Shown piece by piece: positions 1 to 7,977 of a stretch of DNA of 44,108 nucleotides. A program made the translations under genes and the position numbers. A model generated the notes under the pieces. It worked only from the letters and a program-made list of their open reading frames with translations. It did no database searches and had not been told where the DNA came from. Origin of the DNA: an uncultured Clostridia bacterium (lineage in GTDB: Bacteria; Bacillota; Clostridia; Oscillospirales; CAG-272); assembly GCA_947588825.1 (NCBI GenBank), contig CANPZU010000020.1, positions 1 to 44,108 of the forward strand, read 5' to 3'. How positions within the stretch are numbered: position 1 is the first letter of the stretch; every line of letters starts with the position of its first letter.

Positions 1-5
1 ACCAC

Positions 6-55
6 AAAAACGACTGCTTGGCTATCCCTTCGGATGCCTTGCAGTCGTTTTTTTT
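6..55 (-). terminator. Intrinsic terminator, probably bidirectional
   Basis: A stem of about 11 bp (AAAACGACTGC against GCAGTCGTTTT) encloses an inner imperfect hairpin built from GGCTATCC and GGATGCC around a CTTC loop. Read on the minus strand it lies just past the CBS-protein stop and ends in a T-run of five. Read on the plus strand it ends in eight or more T, so it could also stop a gene arriving from the left of the window. Confidence 0.8.
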
Positions 56-78
56 CGGCTGTTTTTTTTACAGCCCCT

Positions 79-540
79 TTAAAAATCGCTTGCGTTTGCC
101 CGAATAAAAGTAAGGTCGGGCATAGCGGTTCCGAGGTTTGAATAGTAGTATTTAAGTATATCGCTTCTTGTTACAATTCCGATAAAATTATTGATATCGT
201 CGACAACAGGCACAAAGTTTTGATTTATTGAACTTGTGACAAGGTCTTCAATAGGGCTTGTTATTCCCACAGGAGGATTCTTTTTAGGATGCACTATGCG
301 GGAAATGGGAGTGTTTTCTATGTCGGAGATTTTTGATCTTTTTATGTTTTTTCCGTCGTCAACGAGATACCACAAAAAATCCCCTTCGCTGACCGTTCCC
401 ACATACTTATTGTCGCGTGATATGACGGGTATTGCGGTGTAGCCGTAATGTTTCATCTTTTCAAGCCCCTGACGGAGCGAGCAGTCATCGTAAAGAAAAG
501 CGATCCTGCTTTTGGGCAATAAGAAAAATGCAATGTTCAC
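79..540 (-). CDS. Two-CBS-domain protein, possibly a DarB/CbpB-like nucleotide sensor
   Basis: A soluble protein of 153 aa with nothing but a pair of CBS domains, at about residues 10-62 and 72-133. CBS pairs bind adenine nucleotides and act as sensors. The stretch GYTAIPV in the first domain and the small size recall DarB (YkuL) of Bacillus subtilis, a c-di-AMP receptor that contacts Rel. That link is my inference from memory of the family. A generic CBS protein is equally possible. The start is a GTG at 540, chosen because a near-perfect GAGGTGAT ribosome binding site sits 3 nt before it. No enzyme domain is attached. It stands alone between a terminator and a gene-free stretch. The same window carries cdaA, cdaR and rel, which would be its natural partners if it does sense c-di-AMP. 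Confidence 0.8.
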   Translation of the reverse strand: MNIAFFLLPKSRIAFLYDDCSLRQGLEKMKHYGYTAIPVISRDNKYVGTVSEGDFLWYLVDDGKNIKRSKISDIENTPISRIVHPKKNPPVGITSPIEDLVTSSINQNFVPVVDDINNFIGIVTRSDILKYYYSNLGTAMPDLTFIRANASDF

Positions 541-920
541 TTGATCACCTCATAACTATTATACACGATAAATACAAACAGTTTATAAATGCGGCGTAAA
601 CTTTTTTGGATAAATATACATTTATAACTTTATTTTAAAATCACTTCCCGTCGCATTGATTTTTCGCCGAACAATAAACCTATATTGATTTTAACCGCTG
701 TTAACAGTTATATTCAACGGTATACCGGGCGCGACACAAGAAGCGCGGTCGAAAGAAACGGCGTTTGGGGGCATAATACAGTATAAAGGTGTTTTATAGT
801 ATAAGAGACAGCGCGTTTTGTAAAATGTATACAAAGATTTCGTTTTAAATTTGTTCAATATGGCAGATGGCGTTTCAAAAACAGAAGTTTTTATCTTTTT
901 ATATTAGAAAATTGTGTCGT
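541..920. other. Gene-free stretch between malQ and the CBS gene
   Basis: About 380 bases, AT-rich, with no open frame that looks coding. Reading leftward on the minus strand it holds a TATAAT box next to the CBS gene and a perfect 10-bp palindrome, CTGTTAACAG, at 688-697 that could be an operator. There is no convincing terminator for malQ: the only hairpin just past its stop is a weak AAAAAC/GTTTTT pair. Beyond that I see nothing in it. Confidence 0.6.
558..563 (-). promoter_or_regulatory. Candidate -10 box for the CBS gene
   Basis: TATAAT on the minus strand, preceded by GTG as in a partly extended -10 box. No good -35 hexamer stands 16-18 bp upstream. Transcription would start about 10 nt before the GTG codon, leaving a very short leader, so this is only a candidate. 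Confidence 0.35.
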
Positions 921-2339
921 TTAGTATCTGCCGAACATCATGTTGAGTTTTTTCCACATTGCGGTGTCGATAAGGGAGAGCTGCTCTTTTGTGAAGCGAT
1001 ACTGCCAGTTGCCGTCTGCAAGTCCCGGACGGTTCATGCGTGTGTCAGAACCGTATCCCAGTATATCCTGAATTGGAAAGATCACGGTGCTCGCGTGCGA
1101 GGCCATTATTGTTTTAATTATTGAAATGATACCGTTTTGCCAAGGACCGGTATGATTGCAGTATTCAAGCATATACCGCTTTGTGTTTTCTTCAAGCTCC
1201 CACAGATAACCAAGCAGGGTGTTGTTGTCGTGCGTTCCAGAGTAAGCGACGCAGTTTTCCGGGTAGTTATGCGGAAGGTGCGGACTGTCGTAACCCAAAA
1301 ATGCAAATTGAAACACTCTCATGCCGGGCAGGCCGCTCTTTTTTAGAAGCGCCTCAACCCTTTCATCGACGTCGCCCAAATCTTCGGCGATTATAAGTTT
1401 TTTACCCGCGACTTTTTTTATGTGCCTGACAAACTCGATCCCGGGCCCAGGACACCACTTCCCGTTTTTGGCCGTGCTTTCACTCGCGTCCACGGCAAAA
1501 TACTCGGAAAAGGCACGAAAGTGATCGATTCGGATCCCGTCAAACAGGGTAAGCTGCCATTTTATTCTGTCGGTCCACCAGGAATAGTTGTCTTTTTTCA
1601 TATAGTCCCAGTCATAAAGCGGGTTCCCCCAAAGCTGACCGTCCGGGGAGAAGTAGTCGGGCGGAACGCCCGCAACCTTTTCGGGCTTGCCGTTTTTGTC
1701 AAGAAGAAAATTTTTCCTTCCGAAGTAGAGATCGCTGCTGTCGGTATCGACGTAAATGGGCAGATCGCCGATAATTTTAACTCCCTTTTTATTTGCGTAT
1801 GTCTTTACCTTCATCCACTGCTCAAAAAACTCATGCTGGATAAAACGGTGCATAAACTCAAGCTCTTCACATTCCTTTTGAGAAAGCAAAGCCTTTGATT
1901 GTTCGGTCAGAACCATGTATTTGCAGAAGTTGTCAAGGTGGGGGTGCGAGTCTGCAAACGAGTTGACCTTTTCCCTTTGTGAAGCTGTCAGACGCTTTGA
2001 AGCATTAAGGAGCAGCTTTTCACGCCTGTCCGAAAGACCTTTAAAGTCACACAGGTAGGGCTGCGTTTGGGTATTTGATATAAGTTCGTCTTTTGTTATA
2101 AGCTGTTTTTCAAATAGGATATCAAGGTCAATAAAGTAAGGATTGCCTGCGAATGCCGAGATCGCCTTATAGGGCGAGCCGTACTTGTCGGGAACGTAGA
2201 AGGGCAGCACCTGCCATATTGTAAAGCCGCAGTCGCCGAGAAAGTCGGCAAATTCGAGGGCGGCCTTTCCAAAGCTGCCGCACATATAATTTCCGGGGAG
2301 TGAGGACACGTGCGTCAGCACGCCGCTTGAACGCTTCAT
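921..2339 (-). CDS. malQ: 4-alpha-glucanotransferase (amylomaltase, GH77)
   Basis: Transfers alpha-1,4-glucan segments between maltodextrins or to glucose in the cytoplasm, as part of maltodextrin or glycogen use. The protein has 472 aa, slightly short of the usual 500 or so. All family landmarks are present: the block VPPDYFSPDGQLWGNPLYDW (residues 225-244); GIRIDHFR with the nucleophile D272; IIAEDLGD with the acid/base E319; and SGTHDN with D371. The C-terminus carries RMNRPG and GNWQYRF as expected. The ATG at 2339 is preceded by AAGGAAAGG about 11 nt away. It starts 24 nt after dusB on the same strand, so the two are probably cotranscribed, though their functions are unrelated. No other maltodextrin genes are near. 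Confidence 0.96.
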   Translation of the reverse strand: MKRSSGVLTHVSSLPGNYMCGSFGKAALEFADFLGDCGFTIWQVLPFYVPDKYGSPYKAISAFAGNPYFIDLDILFEKQLITKDELISNTQTQPYLCDFKGLSDRREKLLLNASKRLTASQREKVNSFADSHPHLDNFCKYMVLTEQSKALLSQKECEELEFMHRFIQHEFFEQWMKVKTYANKKGVKIIGDLPIYVDTDSSDLYFGRKNFLLDKNGKPEKVAGVPPDYFSPDGQLWGNPLYDWDYMKKDNYSWWTDRIKWQLTLFDGIRIDHFRAFSEYFAVDASESTAKNGKWCPGPGIEFVRHIKKVAGKKLIIAEDLGDVDERVEALLKKSGLPGMRVFQFAFLGYDSPHLPHNYPENCVAYSGTHDNNTLLGYLWELEENTKRYMLEYCNHTGPWQNGIISIIKTIMASHASTVIFPIQDILGYGSDTRMNRPGLADGNWQYRFTKEQLSLIDTAMWKKLNMMFGRY

Positions 2340-2363
2340 GTTTTTCGTAACCTTTCCTTGTTT

Positions 2364-3359
2364 TTAAGTGTTTTCTTCTCTGATTTTTTCGATAAGATCA
2401 AAAAAGCGCTGCTTGTCGCGTGCTCGGTTTATCTCTTCTCTGAATAAGGAAGCGCCTCGCATGCCCTTTACGTACCAAATAAGATGCCCCCTTGCCTCCT
2501 GAAGAGCGGAAGGCTCGCCCTTGTTTTCAATAAGCAGACAAAGGTGTCTTACGGCATCGTCGAGTATTTCTCCGGCGGTAGGGTAATAAGGCGTTTCTCC
2601 CTTCATTTTGGCGATTATTTGAGCGAAAATGCGCGGATTGCCTCTTGCGCCTCTTGCAATTGCCACACCGTCGCAGGAGGTTTCACGCATCATTTTTACG
2701 GCGTCGTCGGGATCGTATATTCCCCCGTTGCCGATAACGGGAATCTTAACCGCTTTTTTGACCGCTTTTATTATGTCGAGATTTACCGGCGGAGAATACA
2801 TCTGTTCCCTTGTCCTTCCGTGAACGCAGACAAGTGCGGCTCCCGCGCTTTCCGCGGCGAGCGCGCATTCGGGAGCATTCAAGTGAGATGCGTCCCAGCC
2901 CGCTCGCATTTTCACGGTTACCGGGATGTCCGACGCAGAGCAGACCGCCTTAACTATTTTGTATATTATGTCGGGATCGCGCATAAGTGCGCTCCCCTCA
3001 CCGTTGTTTACCACTTTTTTTACGGGGCATCCCATGTTTATATCTATGGCGGCGGGAAGAATGGCACTCTCATAGCCGCGATAGCTGCAAGAGGCGATTT
3101 TATATGCCGCTTTTGCAAGTATGTCGGGTTCAGACCCGAACAGCTGCATGGCTATCGGTTTCTCGTCGGGGTAAAGCTTGGCAAGCAGGGCAGTCTTTAT
3201 ATCGCCGTATTGAATCGCCCGCGCGCTTATCATTTCGGTGCATGTAAAAAAAGCTCCGTGGAGACGGCACAGGCTGCGAAACGGGTAGTCGCTAACTCCT
3301 GCCATGGGAGAGAGAAACACGGGATACTTTATTACTGTGTCTTTTAAAACAATTGCCAT
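2364..3359 (-). CDS. dusB: tRNA-dihydrouridine synthase B
   Basis: An FMN-dependent enzyme that reduces uridines in the tRNA D-loop to dihydrouridine. The 331-aa product has the TIM-barrel opening YPVFLSPMAGVSDYPFR near residues 12-28, the catalytic cysteine C111 in INMGCPVKKV, VKMRAGW, and the FMN phosphate loop PVIGNGGI. The open frame runs 77 codons further upstream, but that part lies inside the RNase P RNA gene and reads as nonsense. The ATG at 3359 is where family similarity begins, giving a normal length. The ribosome binding site is weak: CGAGGAC about 13 nt upstream. The gene starts about 30 nt after the 3' end of rnpB with no terminator between, so it may be read through from the rnpB promoter. 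malQ follows 24 nt downstream. Confidence 0.95.
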   Translation of the reverse strand: MAIVLKDTVIKYPVFLSPMAGVSDYPFRSLCRLHGAFFTCTEMISARAIQYGDIKTALLAKLYPDEKPIAMQLFGSEPDILAKAAYKIASCSYRGYESAILPAAIDINMGCPVKKVVNNGEGSALMRDPDIIYKIVKAVCSASDIPVTVKMRAGWDASHLNAPECALAAESAGAALVCVHGRTREQMYSPPVNLDIIKAVKKAVKIPVIGNGGIYDPDDAVKMMRETSCDGVAIARGARGNPRIFAQIIAKMKGETPYYPTAGEILDDAVRHLCLLIENKGEPSALQEARGHLIWYVKGMRGASLFREEINRARDKQRFFDLIEKIREENT

Positions 3360-3391
3360 TATGAAAAGATGTCCTCGGGTATCATAATAAT

Positions 3392-3740
3392 AAACTGGGC
3401 ATGTAAGCCGGGTTCTGTACCGCATGTTCATGCGGCAGCCGCCATTTATCTTGGCTTTATGTTGCCATAAAGCTCTATGCCACCCCGGGCAAATGTCGGG
3501 CCGACTGCCCATAGGGGTGTTGCTTCGAATAGGGTTTACACTTGCAGCATGTTGCCATGATGCCGGTGAGCTCTTACCTCGCCTTTTCATCCTTACCGCA
3601 GTACGGCGGTTATTTTCTGTTGCACTTTCCCGGAGGTCACCCTCGGCGGACGTTATCCGTTATCCTGCCCTGTGAAGCCCGGACTTTCCTCACGGTAATA
3701 CCTTACGGCGTGATACCGCGCGGCGGCACAGCCCAGTCTT
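3392..3740 (-). ncRNA. rnpB: RNase P RNA, type A
   Basis: The catalytic RNA of ribonuclease P, which trims tRNA 5' ends. On the minus strand it contains the universal cores GAGGAAAGTCCGGGCT near the 5' end and ACAGAACCCGGCTTACAT near the 3' end. The 5' ACTGGGC pairs with the 3' GCCCAGT to form helix P1. Internal segments such as AGTGCAACAGAAA and GGTAAGAGCTCACC fit the ancestral type A form used by Clostridia rather than the Bacillus type B. The length of about 349 nt is normal. The 5' end lies 6-7 nt from a perfect -10 box. The ends are placed by helix P1 and are good to a few bases. Confidence 0.97.
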
Positions 3741-3745
3741 TGTAC

Positions 3746-3774
3746 ATTATAACTCACCAAAAGCAATTTGTCAA
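3746..3774 (-). promoter_or_regulatory. Sigma-A promoter of rnpB
   Basis: On the minus strand TTGACA (3774-3769), a 17-bp spacer and TATAAT (3751-3746) match the consensus exactly. The expected start near 3739-3740 coincides with the 5' end of RNase P RNA. The same transcript may continue into dusB and malQ. Confidence 0.95.
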
Positions 3775-3834
3775 ATTAAAAAGCAAAATCAATAAATATT
3801 TATGGAAATTCACAACTATTTAATAATAGTGTAT

Positions 3835-3840
3835 TATAAT
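3835..3840 (+). promoter_or_regulatory. Candidate -10 box for the glycosyltransferase operon
   Basis: TATAAT 40 nt before the first ATG of the plus-strand operon. No -35 hexamer stands at the right distance; TTCACA at 3809 is 20 bp away. It is a plausible but weak promoter divergent from that of rnpB. Confidence 0.35.
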
Positions 3841-3880
3841 ACTCAAATACAGTATATCAACATCGGAGTAATGGCGACAT

Positions 3881-4981
3881 ATGGAAAGAGTTGTATTAAT
3901 ACCGGCGTACAAACCGTCAGATATTATTGTCAATTTTGTAAAGGAGCTGAAAGCGAGTTCCTTTGAGGTCGTTGTTGTGGATGACGGCGGAGGCGGCGAT
4001 TTCGACGGCGTTTTCAACTCGCTTCAAAGTATATGCAAAGTCATACGTTACACTCCCAATAAAGGAAAGGGCGCTGCTCTTAAGACGGGGTTCAAATATA
4101 TAAGAGAGAACATGCCCGACACCCGTTTTGTGATAACGGCCGACGCAGACGGTCAGCACAAGATAGGCGACATTATCAGTGTTGCGGACCGGCTTTCGGC
4201 CGAAGAAAATAAAAACGTAATGGTCATAGGAGCGAGGCATTTTGAAAATAAAGTGCCTTTTCGCAGCAAATTCGGCAATATCACGACAAGATTTGTGTTC
4301 AGACTGCTGACCGGTCAGAAGGTTGTTGACACTCAGACGGGCCTTCGCGGATTTCCTTTCTCATGCCTTCAATGGCTTGAAAGCGTAAAGGGAGATCGGT
4401 ACGAATACGAAATGAATATGCTTATGAAGGCGGTTGAGCAGGGGATAAAAATCAGGCAGGTGGAGATTGAGACCGTGTATGAAAACGACAACTCGTCTTC
4501 CCACTTTCGCCCGTTTGTCGACTCGGTGAGAATATATAAGACGATTTTTGCTGCCTGTACTCCGCTAAAATACCTTGCATCGGCGTTGCTTGCATTTGCC
4601 GTGAATTTTGGTATATACTCTTTGCTCGTACGCGCGTTAAAGACGCATATATCTTTTTACCTTCCGATAGCATTTTTTGTCGCTTGGGCGATTAGCTCGT
4701 TTATAAACTTTACTGTAAATCGCAGCTTTGTTTTTGAAAAAAAGGATGGCTTTTTAACTTCATTTGCGGGATATTACTCGCTCGCCGTTGTTGTCTCGCT
4801 TGTGAAGTTCGGGATAACATATCTCTTTGCAGATATTATAAAGCTCGGGCCGTACAGCGACTATATAGCTTTGCCTATAGCTGAGGCCATACTTTTCGTA
4901 TCCAATTATTTTGTACAAAAGATCTTTATATTCAAAAAAAGCAAGTCAAATGATATGCGTGGAGGAAATAATGGCAAATAA
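3881..4981 (+). CDS. GT2 glycosyltransferase fused to a GtrA-type membrane domain
   Basis: The N-terminal 225 residues form a cytoplasmic GT-A fold like dolichyl-phosphate mannose synthase. Visible motifs are VVVDDG (D34, D35), the metal-binding ADADGQH (D88, D90) and DTQTGLRGF at 150-158. Residues 228-352 are a four-helix GtrA domain with its signatures NFTVNRSFVFEKK and NYFVQKIFIFKK. By family knowledge the first half would load a sugar on a polyprenyl phosphate and the GtrA half would help move it across the membrane. The acceptor is unknown. The ATG at 3881 has GGAG 13 nt upstream; a closer ATG at 3871 is in another frame and closes quickly. It heads an operon and overlaps the next gene by 11 nt. 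Confidence 0.9.
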   Translation: MERVVLIPAYKPSDIIVNFVKELKASSFEVVVVDDGGGGDFDGVFNSLQSICKVIRYTPNKGKGAALKTGFKYIRENMPDTRFVITADADGQHKIGDIISVADRLSAEENKNVMVIGARHFENKVPFRSKFGNITTRFVFRLLTGQKVVDTQTGLRGFPFSCLQWLESVKGDRYEYEMNMLMKAVEQGIKIRQVEIETVYENDNSSSHFRPFVDSVRIYKTIFAACTPLKYLASALLAFAVNFGIYSLLVRALKTHISFYLPIAFFVAWAISSFINFTVNRSFVFEKKDGFLTSFAGYYSLAVVVSLVKFGITYLFADIIKLGPYSDYIALPIAEAILFVSNYFVQKIFIFKKSKSNDMRGGNNGK

Positions 4982-5435
4982 TAAAAACAGCGTCCTGAAG
5001 CGTCCGGCGGAGCTCACTCCTCACATAATAATAATTACGTCCACCGTGTTTTTGACTTTGTTTGTCACCGACCGCTTTAACGGCGCCATGAATTTTATAG
5101 CGCATGACCTTACCGAGAAAATGATTATTACATGCGCGCTGATATATGTATATCAGACTGTTGTTTTTATTCTTGATTTCGGGAGCAAAAGGCGGCTTTT
5201 ATCGCTTTTGCTGCTTTGCGCTCTTTCGGCTTTCATTGCCGTATATCTGCTTATGATATGCGTCAGGGACCTGAATGTCGACGCGAGCCGCTTGATGCTT
5301 CTCGAATACAACAAATTTTTGCTTATGATTTACTCTCTCTTATCTGTTGCATCGTCCGTGCGGGTGATAATGGTTCAAAGGGCGTACAAAATGAGCTGCA
5401 ACAGAAGGTCAGGAAGGAATTACAATATAAAATGA
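4971..5435 (+). CDS. Unknown membrane protein, four predicted helices
   Basis: I do not recognise this 154-aa protein. It has hydrophobic stretches at about 18-33, 51-70, 75-97 and 113-135 and a basic tail rich in Arg, Lys and Asn. The open frame extends upstream, but the ATG at 4971 is preceded by GGAGG only 5 nt away, the best ribosome binding site in the area, so I start there. That makes it overlap the end of the glycosyltransferase gene by 11 nt, which suggests translational coupling. The next gene begins 16 nt after its stop. Its place between a GT2-GtrA fusion and a CPBP protease suggests an envelope role, but nothing in the sequence names one. Confidence 0.75.
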   Translation: MANNKNSVLKRPAELTPHIIIITSTVFLTLFVTDRFNGAMNFIAHDLTEKMIITCALIYVYQTVVFILDFGSKRRLLSLLLLCALSAFIAVYLLMICVRDLNVDASRLMLLEYNKFLLMIYSLLSVASSVRVIMVQRAYKMSCNRRSGRNYNIK

Positions 5436-5451
5436 AAAAGGCGGTATTATT

Positions 5452-6402
5452 ATGAACACTGTTCAGTATATTGACGCGCGTCCGACTAAGGAGTTTTGGC
5501 TGCTGTCTCTGCTGAAAGCGGTAGGGTATGTGGCGCTTTATATGGTGACGATGACTCTTTTCAGCATCATAAATGAGCTGCGGCTTTATGTCGTATCTTA
5601 TAACGAAGGATGGGACAGAGACAAATTCATCGAGGTTGCCGAAGGTCAGTCGTACACTGTGATGATAGTATCGGCGGTATTTACGCTTATTGTTCTTATC
5701 GCCCTTCAGGTTCTTTTTAAAAAACCTCTTGTCAAAACGTTTCACATTAAAAAGATATCTTTGATTTCAGCTGTATGCGCCTTTATAACCGGTGTCACCT
5801 TGAATTTTGCGCTTAATGTCGTCATGTCCTTTCTGCCTCAGGAAGCGCTTGACGAATACGGGGAGTCGATGGGAACTGATAACATACCGATACTAATTTA
5901 CACATTTGCCGCCGTGATTTTCGCCCCGCTCATCGAGGAATTGATATTCAGAAATTTTGCTACTTCCGCGCTGAGGAGGTCCATGCCGACATGGCTTGCG
6001 ATAGCGCTGACCTCGATAATGTTCGGCGCGGTTCACGGGCACTGGATACAGATGTGTTACGCCGGGGCCTTGGGCGTGCTGCTCGCATGTGCGTTTTGCT
6101 ATTCGGATTCAATATTTCCCTCCATTATAATACACTTTGGCTTTAACTCGGTCAGCCTTATCAGCCTTGTGATGGAGACGGTAAAGATGACTGAAAGCGA
6201 GATACATACATTTAACGTCATTTACACGGTTATTTCATATTTCTGCGTCTTTGCCTGCGTGGCTGCAACTTCTGCGCTCTTTATTTCGATTAAGTCGAGT
6301 CAAATGAAGGAGAAAAGAGACGCGCTGTTAAAGGCGGCAATGCAAAAGAGCGCCGCGGACGCCGAAGCGCAAAGCGGAGAGTGGAATGCAAACGGTCAAT
6401 GA
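5452..6402 (+). CDS. CPBP-family intramembrane metalloprotease (Rce1/Abi-like)
   Basis: A 316-aa polytopic protein with the three CPBP motifs: EELIFR (E162, E163, R167), FGAVH (H195) and HFGFN (H228, N232). These residues form the catalytic site of Rce1-type glutamate proteases within the membrane. Bacterial members are involved in bacteriocin immunity, protein secretion or unknown processing. About eight hydrophobic helices surround the motifs, and a charged tail after residue 285 is rich in Lys, Glu and Ala. AAGGCGG lies 8 nt before the ATG. The next gene begins 17 nt before its stop in another frame. No bacteriocin precursor is visible nearby, so the substrate cannot be inferred. Confidence 0.9.
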   Translation: MNTVQYIDARPTKEFWLLSLLKAVGYVALYMVTMTLFSIINELRLYVVSYNEGWDRDKFIEVAEGQSYTVMIVSAVFTLIVLIALQVLFKKPLVKTFHIKKISLISAVCAFITGVTLNFALNVVMSFLPQEALDEYGESMGTDNIPILIYTFAAVIFAPLIEELIFRNFATSALRRSMPTWLAIALTSIMFGAVHGHWIQMCYAGALGVLLACAFCYSDSIFPSIIIHFGFNSVSLISLVMETVKMTESEIHTFNVIYTVISYFCVFACVAATSALFISIKSSQMKEKRDALLKAAMQKSAADAEAQSGEWNANGQ

Positions 6403-6997
6403 AGCCCTTCAAAAGCGAAGAAAACAGCATGTCGGTATAATAAAAAGATCAAGGATTTACCTGCTTGCGACCCTGATACTCACTTTTACCAATTCACTGA
6501 GTATTGTTATCGGATTTGTATGGATCGCCCTGCCTTACGGTCTCACCTCTGTTCAGGCGTGCCTTGAATACGCTTTAAAGATTAAAGGAGAGAACTATTC
6601 TTGGAAATTTACTGCTGCCGTTTTGATCTTTTTAGCGCTTTATGCGCTCTTTATAAAAGCATGGTTTTCAATGAATGAAAGCTATCTTTGGACGAGGATA
6701 GCATGGTGGCTGTTTATCGGAGATTTTGCGGTCACACTGGTAATGACAATTATAAATTTTGTGCCTGAGTTTTTTACTACTCTGCTGTATCTTATCGACA
6801 TAGCTTTGCACGTCTTTGTGATGCTCCAGTTGGGACGGGCAAAAAGATCCCATTACGCGCTCATTCTCCTTCCCGAGAGGGAAACGGAGGAAGACCCGTA
6901 TGAAACGTTCGGGGAGAGACAAACACATAAAAGCTCGACGGATAACGAAGATGCCGATTTTCACAAAAGCGTTGACTCCGACAAAACCGACATGTAA
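6386..6997 (+). CDS. Unknown membrane protein with acidic C-terminal tail
   Basis: A 203-aa protein that I cannot assign to a family. It starts with about 20 basic residues (KRRKQH, KRSR), then has four hydrophobic segments near 24-50, 74-92, 104-127 and 130-150. A hydrophilic tail of about 45 residues follows, rich in Glu, Asp, Ser and Thr. The ATG at 6386 lies within the end of the CPBP gene and is preceded by GGAGAGTGG, so the two are likely coupled. The arrangement resembles small four-helix membrane proteins in envelope operons. The MoxR gene begins 26 nt downstream. Confidence 0.75.
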   Translation: MQTVNEALQKRRKQHVGIIKRSRIYLLATLILTFTNSLSIVIGFVWIALPYGLTSVQACLEYALKIKGENYSWKFTAAVLIFLALYALFIKAWFSMNESYLWTRIAWWLFIGDFAVTLVMTIINFVPEFFTTLLYLIDIALHVFVMLQLGRAKRSHYALILLPERETEEDPYETFGERQTHKSSTDNEDADFHKSVDSDKTDM

Positions 6998-7023
6998 AAT
7001 GCAAACGAGAGGATAATTTTATT

Positions 7024-7977
7024 ATGGACGCCCGGCTATACTCGGTTTATAACAAAATCAAAGAAAATATCAAAAAGGTTATTATCGGGAAGGAAGAGGT
7101 AATCGACCTGATGCTTGTGACCCTTTTTGCCAGAGGGCACATGCTGCTTGAGGACGTCCCGGGCACTGGAAAAACCATGCTTGTGAAGTCTCTTGCAAAA
7201 TCCGTTGAAGGAGCTTGCAGCCGCATACAGTTCACTCCGGACCTGCTGCCTTCGGATATAACGGGAATTAATTTTTTTAATATGAAAACGAGCGAATTTG
7301 AGTTTATCAAAGGGCCTATCTTTGCAAATATAGTGCTTGCGGACGAGATAAACCGAGCGACTCCCAAGACACAGTCGGGACTTCTTGAATGTATGGAGGA
7401 AAGGCAGACGACAATAGACGGAAAAACCTATCTGATGCCCTCTCTTTTTATGGTGGTTGCGACTCAGAACCCGATTGAAAACATGGGAGTGTTTCCCCTG
7501 CCGGAAGCTCAGCTTGACCGCTTTCTTGTAAAAAGCTCCATTCAATACCCGAGTCACGACGAATCGATAGCCATTATCGAGCGCTTTGCCTCGGACAATC
7601 CGCTTGATTCTCTGACGGCGACGGTCAGCGCCGAGGAGGTATTCTCGGCGCAGAAAGAACTGGACGGGATATATGTCGACCGGGACATCGCGGCGTATAT
7701 AACGAGCATCACGGAAGCGACAAGGGTAGCGAAAGGAGTTGAGCTTGGCGCCTCTCCCCGCGCCGCGCTCGCCCTGCTGAGAGTTTCAAAGGGCTACGCC
7801 GCAATAAGCGGCAGAAATTACGTAACTCCGGATGACGTGAAAAGGGCGGCCATTCCCGTTCTTTCCCACCGGCTTATTCTGACAAACACGATGAGGATAA
7901 AGAAAAACGCGGCGAGCGAGATAATAAGTGAGATAATATCCTCTTTGACGGTTCCGACGGAGACTCAGCTTTCATGA
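7024..7977 (+). CDS. MoxR-family AAA+ ATPase
   Basis: A chaperone-like ATPase of 317 aa. It has Walker A EDVPGTGKT (residues 43-51), Walker B IVLADEINR (D107, E108), sensor 1 ATQNPIE (146-152) and an arginine-finger region LDRF (164-167). MoxR proteins act on partner proteins with von Willebrand or DUF58 domains, helping them mature or assemble. The DUF58 gene follows with a 4-nt ATGA overlap, the standard pairing. The start ATG is preceded by AGAGG about 11 nt away. The operon lacks the transglutaminase-type protein that often completes this cluster. Confidence 0.95.
   Translation: MDARLYSVYNKIKENIKKVIIGKEEVIDLMLVTLFARGHMLLEDVPGTGKTMLVKSLAKSVEGACSRIQFTPDLLPSDITGINFFNMKTSEFEFIKGPIFANIVLADEINRATPKTQSGLLECMEERQTTIDGKTYLMPSLFMVVATQNPIENMGVFPLPEAQLDRFLVKSSIQYPSHDESIAIIERFASDNPLDSLTATVSAEEVFSAQKELDGIYVDRDIAAYITSITEATRVAKGVELGASPRAALALLRVSKGYAAISGRNYVTPDDVKRAAIPVLSHRLILTNTMRIKKNAASEIISEIISSLTVPTETQLS

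Noticed and set aside
2484-3347. A 287-codon open frame on the plus strand opposite dusB
   Set aside because: It is the antisense shadow of dusB, rich in Cys, His, Tyr and Arg, without a ribosome binding site or a recognisable family.
3360-3590. Upstream extension of dusB by 77 codons
   Set aside because: This part lies inside the RNase P RNA gene, has no dusB similarity, and would force the two genes to overlap.
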